Of a stretch of 64,000 nucleotides of DNA, positions 32,979-42,471 are shown piece by piece. Below the pieces are notes generated by a model. The model ran no database searches. It was given only the letters and a program-made list of their open reading frames with translations, and was not told where the DNA came from. The position numbers and the translations under genes are program-made. Source of the stretch: an uncultured bacterium (GTDB taxonomy: Bacteria; Nitrospirota; Thermodesulfovibrionia; Thermodesulfovibrionales; Dissulfurispiraceae); NCBI GenBank assembly GCA_937949555.1, contig CALEDV010000016.1:1-64000 (forward strand). Reading direction: 5' to 3'. Numbering within the stretch: the first letter of the stretch is position 1; every line of letters begins with the position of its first letter.

Positions 32979-34392
32979 TCTGCCAATCAGAGCCCTGTTG
33001 ATTAGGGTATATAATAAGTTCACCTTTGAGTAGTTCTCGGGCAACCAATGTCAAAGTGTATTCTGCATTATTCCTATCAAAACTTCTTCCGAGGAAGGAC
33101 AGGAAATGCCCACCTGTTGGTTCATAGTCTCCTGATATTGTTATTGCTCTCTGTCCGATATTGATGTGTATCTTGGCTTTCTGCTTGCGCTGTAATGGGG
33201 ATACCCTTAATTCAATAATTCTGAAAATAATTATGAGCGCTATATTTATTGCCCCTCCAAGCCTCTGAATGAGAGAGTCGTTCTCAGGGTGGGTTTCTAC
33301 TTGAATATCTAAGTCTAACCTGACTGCTAAGGAATCAATGAAATCCAACATTGTTTTTGCTGTCCCTTGTTTGTTTGCCTCAGGGGGTGTAATGTTAAGA
33401 AGCTCCATTTCAGCATAGGCAAGATTTATGTAGTATTCAATAAGTATATTTGACAGGCATTGCCCTTTAGCAATTTGCATCCTAAGGTTTTCCTCAAGGA
33501 GAGACATTTCTTGCTGTAATTTAGAGAATATCTTCTTCCTTTTTGTAATATCCCTTGCAACGGTAATCATACATTGCTCATCGCCCATGACTATAAGTTC
33601 AGAGGATGCGAGAATCACAAGCACATCACCATTTTTTGTCCTCATCTTGAGTTCTTTGTTGCTTACCTTCCCTTTATCCATGAGTTCTCTTATTAACTCT
33701 TCTCTCTCTGAGTAATCTACCCACAGGTCAAATTCCCTGGATTTTGCGCCAATAACTTCCTGTCTTGAGTAACCAGACTCTCTCTCAAAGGCATCGTTGA
33801 CCTCCAGAAATCTGCCATCGGCGATGGTTGTGATGGTGATTATGTCAGGGCTTGAACGAAAGGCCTTTGCAAACTTCTCCTCCGATAGCTTGAGGGTCTC
33901 AAAGGTGCGCCTTATTTCTGTAATATCCTGTATGAGACCGTCGTATGTTTTGAGTTTGCCCTCTGAGTCATACTGACAAACAGGGGTATTTCTGACCCAT
34001 CTAATCACGCCGTCCTTCCTGATTATCCTATGCTCTAAAGGCTTCACCTCTTTACCTGAGAGTATCTTTGCCACATGATCAAGCACAATAGCCCTGTCCT
34101 CAGGATAAACCATATTTATCCATAGGTAGGGATTTTCGTAAAATTCCTTAGGGGCATAACCTGTGATTGCATAACAGGCTGGTCCGTGTACGGTCTCAAC
34201 GGGGTTGCCTTCAACTATATGCACACTAAATATATAGTCCGATACAGCAGAGGTAATATTTAAAAATCTCTCTTCAGTTTCCTTGGCAAAACCCTCAAGG
34301 GCGGCATATTTATTCTCTAATTCGGCTATTAACTGTTTTAGATATACTATCTCAAGCGTTAACTGTTCTTTTGTCTTTTCATGATCTGTCAT
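32968..34392 (-). CDS. dual-PAS sensor with a degenerate C-terminal kinase-like region
   Basis: 474 residues: an N-terminal coiled coil (KEQLTLEIVYLKQLIAELEN), PAS1 with PAC (around 50-160; HRIIRKDGVIRWVRNTPV), PAS2 with PAC (175-300; ITITTIADGRFLEVNDAFE), then a helical region and what may be an HATPase-like fold (RAITISGDYEPTGGHFLSF, LTLVARELLKGELI). There is no H-x-x-D/E-L/F phospho-accepting histidine and no clear N, G1 or G2 box, so it is unlikely to be an active histidine kinase. Probably a cytosolic sensor relaying through protein contacts. Its 3' end overlaps the L,D-transpeptidase by 11 bases on the other strand. Confidence 0.68.
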   Translation of the reverse strand: MTDHEKTKEQLTLEIVYLKQLIAELENKYAALEGFAKETEERFLNITSAVSDYIFSVHIVEGNPVETVHGPACYAITGYAPKEFYENPYLWINMVYPEDRAIVLDHVAKILSGKEVKPLEHRIIRKDGVIRWVRNTPVCQYDSEGKLKTYDGLIQDITEIRRTFETLKLSEEKFAKAFRSSPDIITITTIADGRFLEVNDAFERESGYSRQEVIGAKSREFDLWVDYSEREELIRELMDKGKVSNKELKMRTKNGDVLVILASSELIVMGDEQCMITVARDITKRKKIFSKLQQEMSLLEENLRMQIAKGQCLSNILIEYYINLAYAEMELLNITPPEANKQGTAKTMLDFIDSLAVRLDLDIQVETHPENDSLIQRLGGAINIALIIIFRIIELRVSPLQRKQKAKIHINIGQRAITISGDYEPTGGHFLSFLGRSFDRNNAEYTLTLVARELLKGELIIYPNQQGSDWQIRV

Positions 34393-34568
34393 TGATTTTT
34401 GATTGAAAGTAACTTTTAAGCCCTGTTATTTTCATCCTCCCTTTGAAGCGGTGGTTATTGAATCTATTACCTGTGCAATTGATTATGATTTATTCCCGTT
34501 ATTATAATGCAATAGTAATGGATTATTCCTATTTGTTATTTGGTGCTCATGTAAGGAATATTTGAATT

Positions 34569-35963
34569 ATGGAAGATAGGTTAAACAACGAAGACACTAT
34601 CGCAGCGCTCTCCACCCCCCCTGGTGTTGGAGGTATTGGAGTTATAAGGGTTAGCGGCAGCAACGCTATTGACATAGCCGATAGGATTTTTTCCTCCAAA
34701 AAAGGGATGCCCTTATGTGCCGCAAGGTCGCATACAGTCCATTACGGTTTCATAATTGACAAAAAGAATAATGAGACCGTTGACGAATGCCTCGTGACGG
34801 TTATGAAATCGCCCCTTAGTTATACAAGGGAAGATACCATTGAGATAAGCTGTCATGGAGGCTATCAAACCCTTGCAAGAACCCTTGCCCTTCTTACTGA
34901 AAATGGTGCCAGGCAGGCGAATCCAGGGGAGTTTACTTTGAGGGCTTTCTTAAATGGAAGGATTGATTTGTCTCAGGCTGAGGCAGTTATGGATCTGATA
35001 AGCTCAAAGACTGACTTTTCAAGAAAATTAGCCCTTAATCAACTTGAGGGTTCTTTAGGCAGAAAGATAGAAGGTCTTAGAGATAGGGTGCTTGAAATGG
35101 CTGCATTTATTGAGGCGCATATTGATTTCCCTGAGGATGATCTGCCAAAGAGCGATGAGGCTTGGTTTTACAGTGAGGGTGAATCAATTGTAGAAACCCT
35201 CAACATGCTATCAAGGGGCTTTGAATCGGGACATCTATTTAGAGAGGGCATTACAGTGGCAATTGTGGGCAAGCCCAATGTGGGTAAGTCATCGCTGTTG
35301 AATGCCTTGCTTCAGAGAGATAGGGCAATTGTTACAGAAATACCTGGTACCACCCGGGATATAATAGAGGAGTATGTCAATATAAAAGGGCTGCCAGTGA
35401 GGATTATTGATACAGCAGGCATAAGGGATTGCTCCGAGCTCGTTGAGAGAGAGGGCGTTAGAAGGAGCCTTGATACAATTGAATCTGCTCAGGTTATACT
35501 GGCGGTGTTTGATGTGAGCTCCAGTATGGACCTTTATGATAACGGTATTCTGGATCTACTGAGGGGCAAAAAAACACTTGTTGCTGTGAACAAGATAGAT
35601 CTCCTGGAGGGAGATATTTCTCCTGTCAGAGGATTTGAAGATGCGCCTATCTGTTATATATCGGCATTAAAGGCTATAGGCATTGAGGAACTCAAAGAAG
35701 CATTGTTTAGACTTATTGTAGGAACTTCAGGGGTCATAGAGAGGCAAGACTGTCTTGTGACCAGTGAAAGGCATAGAAACCTTATAGAAGGTGCTATTTT
35801 ATCTTTAACAAAGGCACTGGATTTACTACGGGATAAAATGCCTATGGAGGTTGCAGCCCTTTATGTAAGAGAGGCGCTGGATTGTCTTGGTCAGATAACA
35901 GGCGTGGTTACCACTGAAGATATGTTAGAGAGGATATTTAGCAGGTTCTGTATAGGCAAGTAG
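34569..35963 (+). CDS. mnmE: tRNA modification GTPase MnmE
   Basis: A 464-residue MnmE: N-terminal folate-binding domain ([20 protein letters not shown]), a helical domain, and a G domain with [22 protein letters not shown] and NKID; it ends with the catalytic/FMN-type CIGK cysteine. With MnmG it adds the cmnm group at U34 of tRNAs. A stand-alone gene with TAAGGAA before the ATG; it converges with a small hydrophobic protein with five bases between. Confidence 0.93.
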   Translation: MEDRLNNEDTIAALSTPPGVGGIGVIRVSGSNAIDIADRIFSSKKGMPLCAARSHTVHYGFIIDKKNNETVDECLVTVMKSPLSYTREDTIEISCHGGYQTLARTLALLTENGARQANPGEFTLRAFLNGRIDLSQAEAVMDLISSKTDFSRKLALNQLEGSLGRKIEGLRDRVLEMAAFIEAHIDFPEDDLPKSDEAWFYSEGESIVETLNMLSRGFESGHLFREGITVAIVGKPNVGKSSLLNALLQRDRAIVTEIPGTTRDIIEEYVNIKGLPVRIIDTAGIRDCSELVEREGVRRSLDTIESAQVILAVFDVSSSMDLYDNGILDLLRGKKTLVAVNKIDLLEGDISPVRGFEDAPICYISALKAIGIEELKEALFRLIVGTSGVIERQDCLVTSERHRNLIEGAILSLTKALDLLRDKMPMEVAALYVREALDCLGQITGVVTTEDMLERIFSRFCIGK

Positions 35964-35968
35964 TAAGT

Positions 35969-36223
35969 CTAAATTATGGATGCTTCGTCGTAGCCTTCGT
36001 AAAGGCCCGAAGACTTACCGTAATAATTGATAGAGGAATCCTCGCAAATACCTTTACATATAAGGGTGGAGACAACAGTACCAGCAACCATGCCTATAGC
36101 GGCGCCAAGGATGCTGCTTTTGCATGGATTCTGTGGATTACAAAGAAGTCCTGCTATTGTCCCCAGGGCTGTTGAGGCTCCAACAAATAGTATGTTTTTT
36201 ATCATCTCTTTATTGCCTGTCAA
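35969..36223 (-). CDS. small glycine-zipper-like membrane protein
   Basis: An 84-residue protein with two hydrophobic segments (NILFVGASTALGTIAGLL and ILGAAIGMVAGTVVSTL), small-residue-rich as in glycine zippers, and several cysteines (LCNP...NPCK, LICKGIC). The TTG start at 36221-36223 has AGGGG seven bases before it and overlaps the diguanylate cyclase's end by 14 bases, so the two are coupled. Function unknown. Confidence 0.55.
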   Translation of the reverse strand: MTGNKEMIKNILFVGASTALGTIAGLLCNPQNPCKSSILGAAIGMVAGTVVSTLICKGICEDSSINYYGKSSGLYEGYDEASII

Positions 36224-37259
36224 AATTATTCCCCTCTATATTACATGAAGATTCAACAGATTTCAACGATTCATCCAGTAAGGATTTATGCCAACAGACA
36301 ATCCTGTTTCTTCCCCATTGCTTTGCCTTATAAAGGGCAGAATCGGCCTTCTTGATAAGCTCCTCATGGCTTGAGTCAATGGCAGGTATCTCTGAAGCAA
36401 CTCCAAGGCTTACGGTTACGCAGTCCATTACAGAGGATTTTTCATGTTTAATATTGAGGCTGATAATGTTTTCCTGTATTAGCTCAGCAATCTTTGCCGC
36501 GCCCTTAAGATCCGTTCCAGGGAGTACTGCAGCAAACTCCTCTCCTCCATAACGGGCTGCAATATCACTGCTCCTTTTAAGCGTTTTTTGTATCTCTTGG
36601 GCAACCCTCTTTAGACATTCATCCCCCTCAAGATGGCCGTAGAAATCATTGTAAGCCTTGAAAAAGTCGATATCTATCATAATAAGGGATACTGAAGAGC
36701 CGTTTCTTATAGCCCTGCGCCACTCATTGGATAGGAACTGATCAAAGTAGCGCCTATTAGCAATGCCTGTGAGCCCATCCTGAGAGGATATGAGTTGAAG
36801 CATATGGTTAGAATGCTCTAACTGTCGTGCCATCTCATTTATGTTTCTTTCTAAGGCCCTTCTCCTCTTGATTTCATATTTTAGCGTCAACACTGAGTGG
36901 ATCCTCATCATTATCTCAATCTCGTTTCTGGCATCGCTTATACATTCTGTTATCCCAGACTCTAAGAGAGTCTGTAAGGGTATTGGTTTATTGGGACAGG
37001 TGATAGCAATAATTGGTATTTCAGCGAAGGCATTCTTTTCCTTCAGGGTAAAGCATTCTTGGGCAATCTCCTCGGATGAAAGGTTTATGAGGATAAGATT
37101 TATGTTTGAGGCTGTAACATCATCGTCTCCCTTGTCAGCCTCTCTTAGGGCTTCTGATAAGGAACAGGAGGTTATTACATCCTGATAACCGGCCCCCTTA
37201 ATAAGAAGCTTAAGATCATTAAGTGACTGGGTGTCTTTATCAACTAAAATGATGCTCAT
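36210..37259 (-). CDS. diguanylate cyclase with N-terminal receiver-like domain
   Basis: From ATG 37257-37259 (AGGA nine bases before; preferred to an upstream start), 349 residues: a degenerate receiver (SIILVDKDTQSLNDLKLLIK), a coiled helix, then a GGDEF domain with ARYGGEEFAAVLPG. The RSSD five residues before GGEEF is a c-di-GMP inhibitory site, so product control is expected. It makes the second messenger c-di-GMP, steering motility and biofilm. The receiver lacks a clearly placed phosphoacceptor, so control may be by another signal. Confidence 0.88.
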   Translation of the reverse strand: MSIILVDKDTQSLNDLKLLIKGAGYQDVITSCSLSEALREADKGDDDVTASNINLILINLSSEEIAQECFTLKEKNAFAEIPIIAITCPNKPIPLQTLLESGITECISDARNEIEIMMRIHSVLTLKYEIKRRRALERNINEMARQLEHSNHMLQLISSQDGLTGIANRRYFDQFLSNEWRRAIRNGSSVSLIMIDIDFFKAYNDFYGHLEGDECLKRVAQEIQKTLKRSSDIAARYGGEEFAAVLPGTDLKGAAKIAELIQENIISLNIKHEKSSVMDCVTVSLGVASEIPAIDSSHEELIKKADSALYKAKQWGRNRIVCWHKSLLDESLKSVESSCNIEGNNFDRQ

Positions 37260-37599
37260 AGGCTTAAATCCTATCACAGAAGTGGCTTTTTGTGTCAAAT
37301 AATAAATAGAATAGCTGACTCCTTGTGTCGCCTAATAGGGTGCCATAATAGTTCTTGTAACCATTCTCATATCCATAATAACAGCTCTATCGGTTTAGCT
37401 GGCTCTTTATCTTGGCAAAGGAATTTTTTCAGCCTGTAGTCTTTAATCCTTTGTTTTACAACTTGAGTCTTTCGCAGTGAGATTATAAACGGAATGATAA
37501 GTGCAAGTGGTAACTTTGTCTCTTGAAACATTATAATTGGTGGCTGCATCAGAGGATTAATTGAGCGGGAAAATAATCCCCTACCCTAATGCAAGGGCT
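37260..37599 (-). other. intergenic region
   Basis: About 340 bases between a hybrid kinase (37,600, minus) and the cyclase. A 60-codon minus frame (37367-37549) has no ribosome site or motif and is not accepted. I see no repeat or obvious promoter. Confidence 0.4.
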
Positions 37600-40542
37600 C
37601 TATTTGTTACCTATTACTCTATTGATCTCTGATACAAGGCTCTTGAAATCAAATGGTTTTTTAAGCACCCCGCTAAAGCCGTAGTCCTGATAGTTAGACA
37701 GGATAATATCCTCAGAATATCCGCTTGTTACAATTGCCTTCACCGTTGGGTCCATCTCATAAAGCCTTGAGATTGCCTCTTTGCCACCCATCGACCCAGG
37801 CACTGTTAGGTCAAGAATAACCACATCAAAGGGTTGGTTGTTTTCAAGGGCTTCAGTATAAAGCCTTATTGCCTCATGCCCATCACGGGCATGTGTAACA
37901 GTAGCACCGCATTTTGTAAGAAACTGCTTTGCAATATCAAAGACATTGTGGTCATCATCCATGAAAAGCACCTTTGCATTAATGTTAATAAATAGCTCCT
38001 GGTCTTTATCAACAAAATTGTACTGACCAGTAAATGCGGGTAGATAGATAATAACAGTGGTGCCTACAGAGACCTTAGAATGAATCTCAATATGTCCATC
38101 GTGCCTTCTGACAATACTATAGGCGCTCGCAAGTCCAAGCCCAGAACCATTTGTTTTGGTGGTAAAATAGGGGTCAAAGACCCTATCAATCCTGTCAGGG
38201 GGTATGCCTATACCCGTGTCTGCAATGGTTATTTTGATATACCTACCAGATGCAAGTAAGGGAATTTTTGCGGTAGTATTAATAAAAACATCTGCACTAA
38301 TCCTAATCGTGCCCCCCTGAGGCATTGCGTGCAGGGCATTGATCAATAGATTGTGTAATACCTGAGTGATTTCGCCCTCGTCAGCGTAGATGTTGCTGAT
38401 GTCCTCTTGACAAGCTATCTCATATGTACAGTTTGAGCCACTTAGGATAAAGGATGCAGCATCGTTTAGGAGCTTTTTTACAACTAAGGGTCTTTTAACA
38501 GGCATTGAGCCCTTTGCAAAGGTCATCAATCTTGTCACCAAGTTTTTTGCCTTCTCAGCAGACCTCTCTATTACATCTAACCTTTCGTATAATTTCGAGT
38601 CCATTTCAATGAAGTATTTACAAAGCGAAAGGTTGCCAATGATTGCTGTTAAAATATTATTGAAATCATGTGCTATACCACCGGCAAGGACACTCAGAGA
38701 CTCAATCTTAGATGCCTTAAGGGTCTCAGCCTCTAGGATCTTTTTTTCGGTTACATCCCTAAACACAAGCACTACTCCAACTATATCGCCCTCATGGTCT
38801 ATTATTGGAGCTGCGCTGTCAGCAATAGGCAATTTTTTGCCATCCTTTGAGATAAGTATGGTATGGTTTGCAAGGTTCACTGCCTTAGCAGTTTTTAGAA
38901 CCAATTCCACAGGGTTTTGCATGGATTCAAGGGTCTCTTCATGGATGATTTTAAAAATATTCTCAAGGGGCTGAGCAGATGCCTCTGCCTTTGTCCATCC
39001 AGTAAGCCTCTCTGCCTCTTTATTTATATGGACCACTAAACCATCTCTGTTAGTGGATATGACACCATCACCTATGCTTTCAAGGGTTATGGAGAGGAGT
39101 TCCTTTTGCTGTAAAAGGTCTAATTCAGAGTTTTTCCTTTTGGTAATATCAGTATTACTACCTCTGGTGCCAAAGAACTGACCCTCAGCATTGTATATTT
39201 TTTTGCATAAGTGTCGTATCCATTTTATCTGCCCCTCTTTTGTGATAATCCTAAACTCAATAGGGTCATCCACACCTGCTGTCATAATAGTTTTTTGATG
39301 AAGCTCAAAAAGCCCTCTATCAGAAGGATGTATTATCTTTTCCATTAAAAAGGGGTCATTAGTAAAGTCCTCAATTGTGTAACCTGTGATAGTCTCGGCT
39401 GAGGGAGACATATAAACACAATTGCCTGCCTCATCTATCCAATATACCCACACAGGCGAAAACTCAGCAAGCATTCTGAATTTTTCTTCATTTTTTTCAA
39501 TAAGGCTGTATGAATTTTTGATATTTTTCATCATACTGTTAAATGTCAGGGCGATGGTTTGATACTCCCTGACATCAAATTTTTGATGATCCAAGGGCTC
39601 ATCAAAGTTTTTATGTATATTGATATTTGCTAAGAAACTTGTGATTTCAGACAATGGCATTTGCAGGTCTCGGTTTAAAAATCTTTTGATCAATAAAGAC
39701 AGCACAAGTAATGCTATTAATATTGGAGCGACTTTCCAGATTACTTGTGTCAGTATGTTTGAGACAAAGGCCTTATATTTAATTGCATAAAAGGCTTTCC
39801 AGTCCGCTGGAAAAGCAAACTCCTCTGCAAACAACAAATACTTATCATTGTTTAAAGTTATCAAGCTGAAACTGTCTTCAGTTGATGATGGAATAGTTTT
39901 GTTAAGCTCAAATCCTAAATTGTGGCGGGTTGTTATTAGATCTGTCAGTGGGTGATAGACCACCTCACCTAACCCGCTCAGGATAAAGAAGATACTTTCA
40001 ACGGTAGTAAATCTTTTAGCAAAAGCATTTGCAATAGGGAGAAAGTCACTAAGGTCTCTCTCAATGACCAATATCTTACCATCAGGCATGGCAAAGGTAT
40101 TTGCTACCACAGATTTATTTGTAAAAAGAGATTGAAATACATCGGTGACGGGCTTTTTCTTTAGGGGTTCAAAATTATGCAGTGACAAAGGCAGCATGTT
40201 TGTGTATTGGTCTGTGGTTGCAATAATTCTATATTGTGAGTCAATTACATAGTAAGTGTCTTCAGGGCTGATAAAATATAGGTGTTGCAAGAGTGTTTTT
40301 AAATCCTTCTGTGATGAGGTGTTGAGTAAAAGTTGGTTTATAGGTTCATCGTATTTAAAAAAGAAATTGTTAGAGAATTGCATAAACATCTGAATTTTAT
40401 GATGAATGTCTTTAAAGGTGGCTCTTTTCTCTGTGTAGTAACTCCATATAAATGTACTTGAGCCGGCGAGCAACATTACAATAAGGGTGTAGAAAACAAA
40501 GATGTTCGTTAGTTTCTTGTCTAAGGATGGTGGTTGTTGCAT
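37600..40542 (-). CDS. membrane hybrid histidine kinase (Cache-like, PAS-PAS, kinase, receiver)
   Basis: A 980-residue membrane kinase: one helix near 15-35, a periplasmic sensing segment to ~265, a second helix (ILIALLVLSLLI), a HAMP-like linker, two PAS/PAC units (~370-490 and ~495-605), HisKA with LAGGIAHDFNNILTAIIG (H near 630), HATPase with IADTGIGIP and GSGLGLASAYSIV, and a C-terminal receiver with VVILDLTVPGSMGG as phosphoacceptor. It starts seven bases after a LivK-like lipoprotein gene, so the pair may form a sensor that uses a binding protein. The signal is unknown. Confidence 0.87.
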   Translation of the reverse strand: MQQPPSLDKKLTNIFVFYTLIVMLLAGSSTFIWSYYTEKRATFKDIHHKIQMFMQFSNNFFFKYDEPINQLLLNTSSQKDLKTLLQHLYFISPEDTYYVIDSQYRIIATTDQYTNMLPLSLHNFEPLKKKPVTDVFQSLFTNKSVVANTFAMPDGKILVIERDLSDFLPIANAFAKRFTTVESIFFILSGLGEVVYHPLTDLITTRHNLGFELNKTIPSSTEDSFSLITLNNDKYLLFAEEFAFPADWKAFYAIKYKAFVSNILTQVIWKVAPILIALLVLSLLIKRFLNRDLQMPLSEITSFLANINIHKNFDEPLDHQKFDVREYQTIALTFNSMMKNIKNSYSLIEKNEEKFRMLAEFSPVWVYWIDEAGNCVYMSPSAETITGYTIEDFTNDPFLMEKIIHPSDRGLFELHQKTIMTAGVDDPIEFRIITKEGQIKWIRHLCKKIYNAEGQFFGTRGSNTDITKRKNSELDLLQQKELLSITLESIGDGVISTNRDGLVVHINKEAERLTGWTKAEASAQPLENIFKIIHEETLESMQNPVELVLKTAKAVNLANHTILISKDGKKLPIADSAAPIIDHEGDIVGVVLVFRDVTEKKILEAETLKASKIESLSVLAGGIAHDFNNILTAIIGNLSLCKYFIEMDSKLYERLDVIERSAEKAKNLVTRLMTFAKGSMPVKRPLVVKKLLNDAASFILSGSNCTYEIACQEDISNIYADEGEITQVLHNLLINALHAMPQGGTIRISADVFINTTAKIPLLASGRYIKITIADTGIGIPPDRIDRVFDPYFTTKTNGSGLGLASAYSIVRRHDGHIEIHSKVSVGTTVIIYLPAFTGQYNFVDKDQELFININAKVLFMDDDHNVFDIAKQFLTKCGATVTHARDGHEAIRLYTEALENNQPFDVVILDLTVPGSMGGKEAISRLYEMDPTVKAIVTSGYSEDIILSNYQDYGFSGVLKKPFDFKSLVSEINRVIGNK

Positions 40543-40549
40543 TATTGAA

Positions 40550-41719
40550 TCAATTTAATTGGGACCTTTTAATAAACTTTCCCTTTTGCACTGTAAGTTC
40601 ATAAATTGGTCTTCTAACATCTCCGTATCTGTCAAAGGCAATCTCTCCACTTAGGACATTAAATTTTTTTGACAGGAGGGCTCCTTTTAAAGTCTGTGGA
40701 TTGGTGCTTTTAGTCTGTCTGAGCACATCAGCGAGCATATAAACAATCTCATAGGAGCGTAAAGAGCGTTCTGGTGAGATTTTTGAAAAATCAGAAGATA
40801 ACCTCTGCACAAATTCCCTATACTGAGGTGTATTTAACTCAGGGTCAACAAAGGTAATAATTGAAATGCCCTCTATAGCCTCGCCTCCTATTTTTATTAA
40901 ATCTGGGGTCTGCGCCCATAGGGTCGCAATAAATTTGCCCTTGTAGCCTCTATCTCTCAACTTCTGAGCAAGGATGCCTGTACGCGTGACTTCGGTAAGA
41001 AAGCATACTGCCTGGGGATTAGATCTCAGGATTTTAGTGACAGCCTCAGTTAAATCCTGAACATCCTTTGATTTTATCTTGATGACGCTGTTTTCAATGG
41101 ATATGTTCTTCGCAGTCTCGGCATGGAATTCTTCACCAAAGGAGGTGTTGTATGTGTCCGTTATAAATAGGATGTTAGAAATGTTTTTTGACCTGAGTAG
41201 ATTAGCCATTGCAGGCCCATATTGTATAGTATCCACTGATGTCCTAAAAAACAGGTCATCCTTGCCTGTGAGCTTATTAGTGGCAGTGTAGGCAGTGATT
41301 AAGAGTATATTTTTTGACATTACATGGGGATAGGCGGCCAAGGTAGTATCGGATTGAGAATGACCAATAATAGCAAATACGCCTTTGTTGATAAGCCTGT
41401 TTACAGCCTCAACAGCCTGTTCAGCAGATCCTTTATCGTCTTCTATGAGTAGCTTGAGGGGGATATTGTTTATCCCTCCCCTTTCATTGATTTCCTGTAC
41501 TGCAAGCATCGCACCATCACGGATATAGTTACCTGATAGACCACCAGGGCCGCTCAGGTTAATAGCAAGCCCAATCTTATATTCCTTAGGGGAATCAATA
41601 TTACATGCAGGTATGATCAAAAGCAAAACAATGCCTATTGAAACAAGCAGAAACCAGAAACCTTTTGTAAAAGAGAAACCCAATAACCTTGAACTGTTAA
41701 GGGATTTAATTATTTTCAT
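40550..41719 (-). CDS. LivK-type ligand-binding lipoprotein
   Basis: ATG 41717-41719 begins a 389-residue lipoprotein (lipobox IIPAC); the upstream longer frame reads junk and is rejected. The mature domain is type-1 binding protein: GLAINLSGPGGLSG, LAVQEINERGGIN, FAIIGHSQSDTT, FLTEVTRTGI. Such proteins bind amino acids, amides or urea for ABC importers, but here no importer genes are adjacent; a hybrid kinase follows instead, suggesting a sensing role. Confidence 0.82.
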   Translation of the reverse strand: MKIIKSLNSSRLLGFSFTKGFWFLLVSIGIVLLLIIPACNIDSPKEYKIGLAINLSGPGGLSGNYIRDGAMLAVQEINERGGINNIPLKLLIEDDKGSAEQAVEAVNRLINKGVFAIIGHSQSDTTLAAYPHVMSKNILLITAYTATNKLTGKDDLFFRTSVDTIQYGPAMANLLRSKNISNILFITDTYNTSFGEEFHAETAKNISIENSVIKIKSKDVQDLTEAVTKILRSNPQAVCFLTEVTRTGILAQKLRDRGYKGKFIATLWAQTPDLIKIGGEAIEGISIITFVDPELNTPQYREFVQRLSSDFSKISPERSLRSYEIVYMLADVLRQTKSTNPQTLKGALLSKKFNVLSGEIAFDRYGDVRRPIYELTVQKGKFIKRSQLN

Positions 41720-41879
41720 AGGTTCTTTTATAAATTGTTTGCCGCCATTAGCAGTTTGCAGGGAGCAAGTGAAACCATGAAATACTTTCAATTTTACAGC
41801 AGTATTATTAGAAACACACATTTTTTTTGTCAAGCCTATGCACAGGACAAACCCAGTAGATTGAGGTAGGGTAGGGAAG

Positions 41880-42299
41880 GTGGACACCAAAAGGTTGCGA
41901 TAAAATAAATTAAAGGAGGTGTCAGAAGGGAAAGGTTGCCCTAGGGAAGGCACAGGAGTGAAATTTGGCATTAAGCACTAAAGCAGGTAGTAGAGTAAGA
42001 GTTGTCAGTGCATGAGACTGCGAGGAATTTATCGTTGGCTCTGAGGGCATTAAGCAACTGGGTCAAGGCATATAAGGTAAGGAAGCTTGTAGAGATTGGG
42101 AAGAACCAGAGACCGCAACAGAGAAGAGGTGATGCGGGAGATTGGAGAATACATAGAGGTCCTTTGCAATGGGCAGAGGAGACAGGCAAGGCTGGGGTAT
42201 CTATTCCCTTCTGTGTATGTGAAGAGGTTTTATCAAAGGAGGACTGCGGCCAGGGAAAATTGGTTTCCACTATTGCCATCTGACCTCACCTTTGCCTAA
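41880..42299 (+). mobile_element. IS3-family remnant with an internal deletion
   Basis: A left end GTGGACACCAA at 41880 and a related inverted TTGGTTTCCAC near 42260 frame the piece, as in IS3 elements. Inside, bases ~42002-42110 read SVHETARNLSLALRALSNW and KLVEIGKNQRP, matching the OrfA helix-turn-helix; bases ~42130-42290 read YIEVLCNGQRRQARLGYLFP then VKRFYQRR, the C-terminal end of the OrfB DDE integrase (usually YNxxRxHSALGYLSP). The whole catalytic core in between is gone and the parts lie in different frames. It fills the gap before the MFS gene. Dead element. Confidence 0.6.
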
Positions 42300-42471
42300 A
42301 GGCAGGTTGTGTTTTCATATTGTATCCCTTGTGATGTATCATATCCTTTCTTTTTTGCCCGGTGTGCATTGGGAGGGTATGAGGATTTATTTAAAAATTA
42401 CAGCGATTTACTAATAGGGCTCAAAGGGAGCAAAAAGGTCAAATATGACCCATTTGCATAAGGAGATAAAG

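Noticed and set aside
37367-37549. 60-codon minus frame between kinase and cyclase
   Set aside because: No ribosome site and low-complexity hydrophobic start; likely chance.
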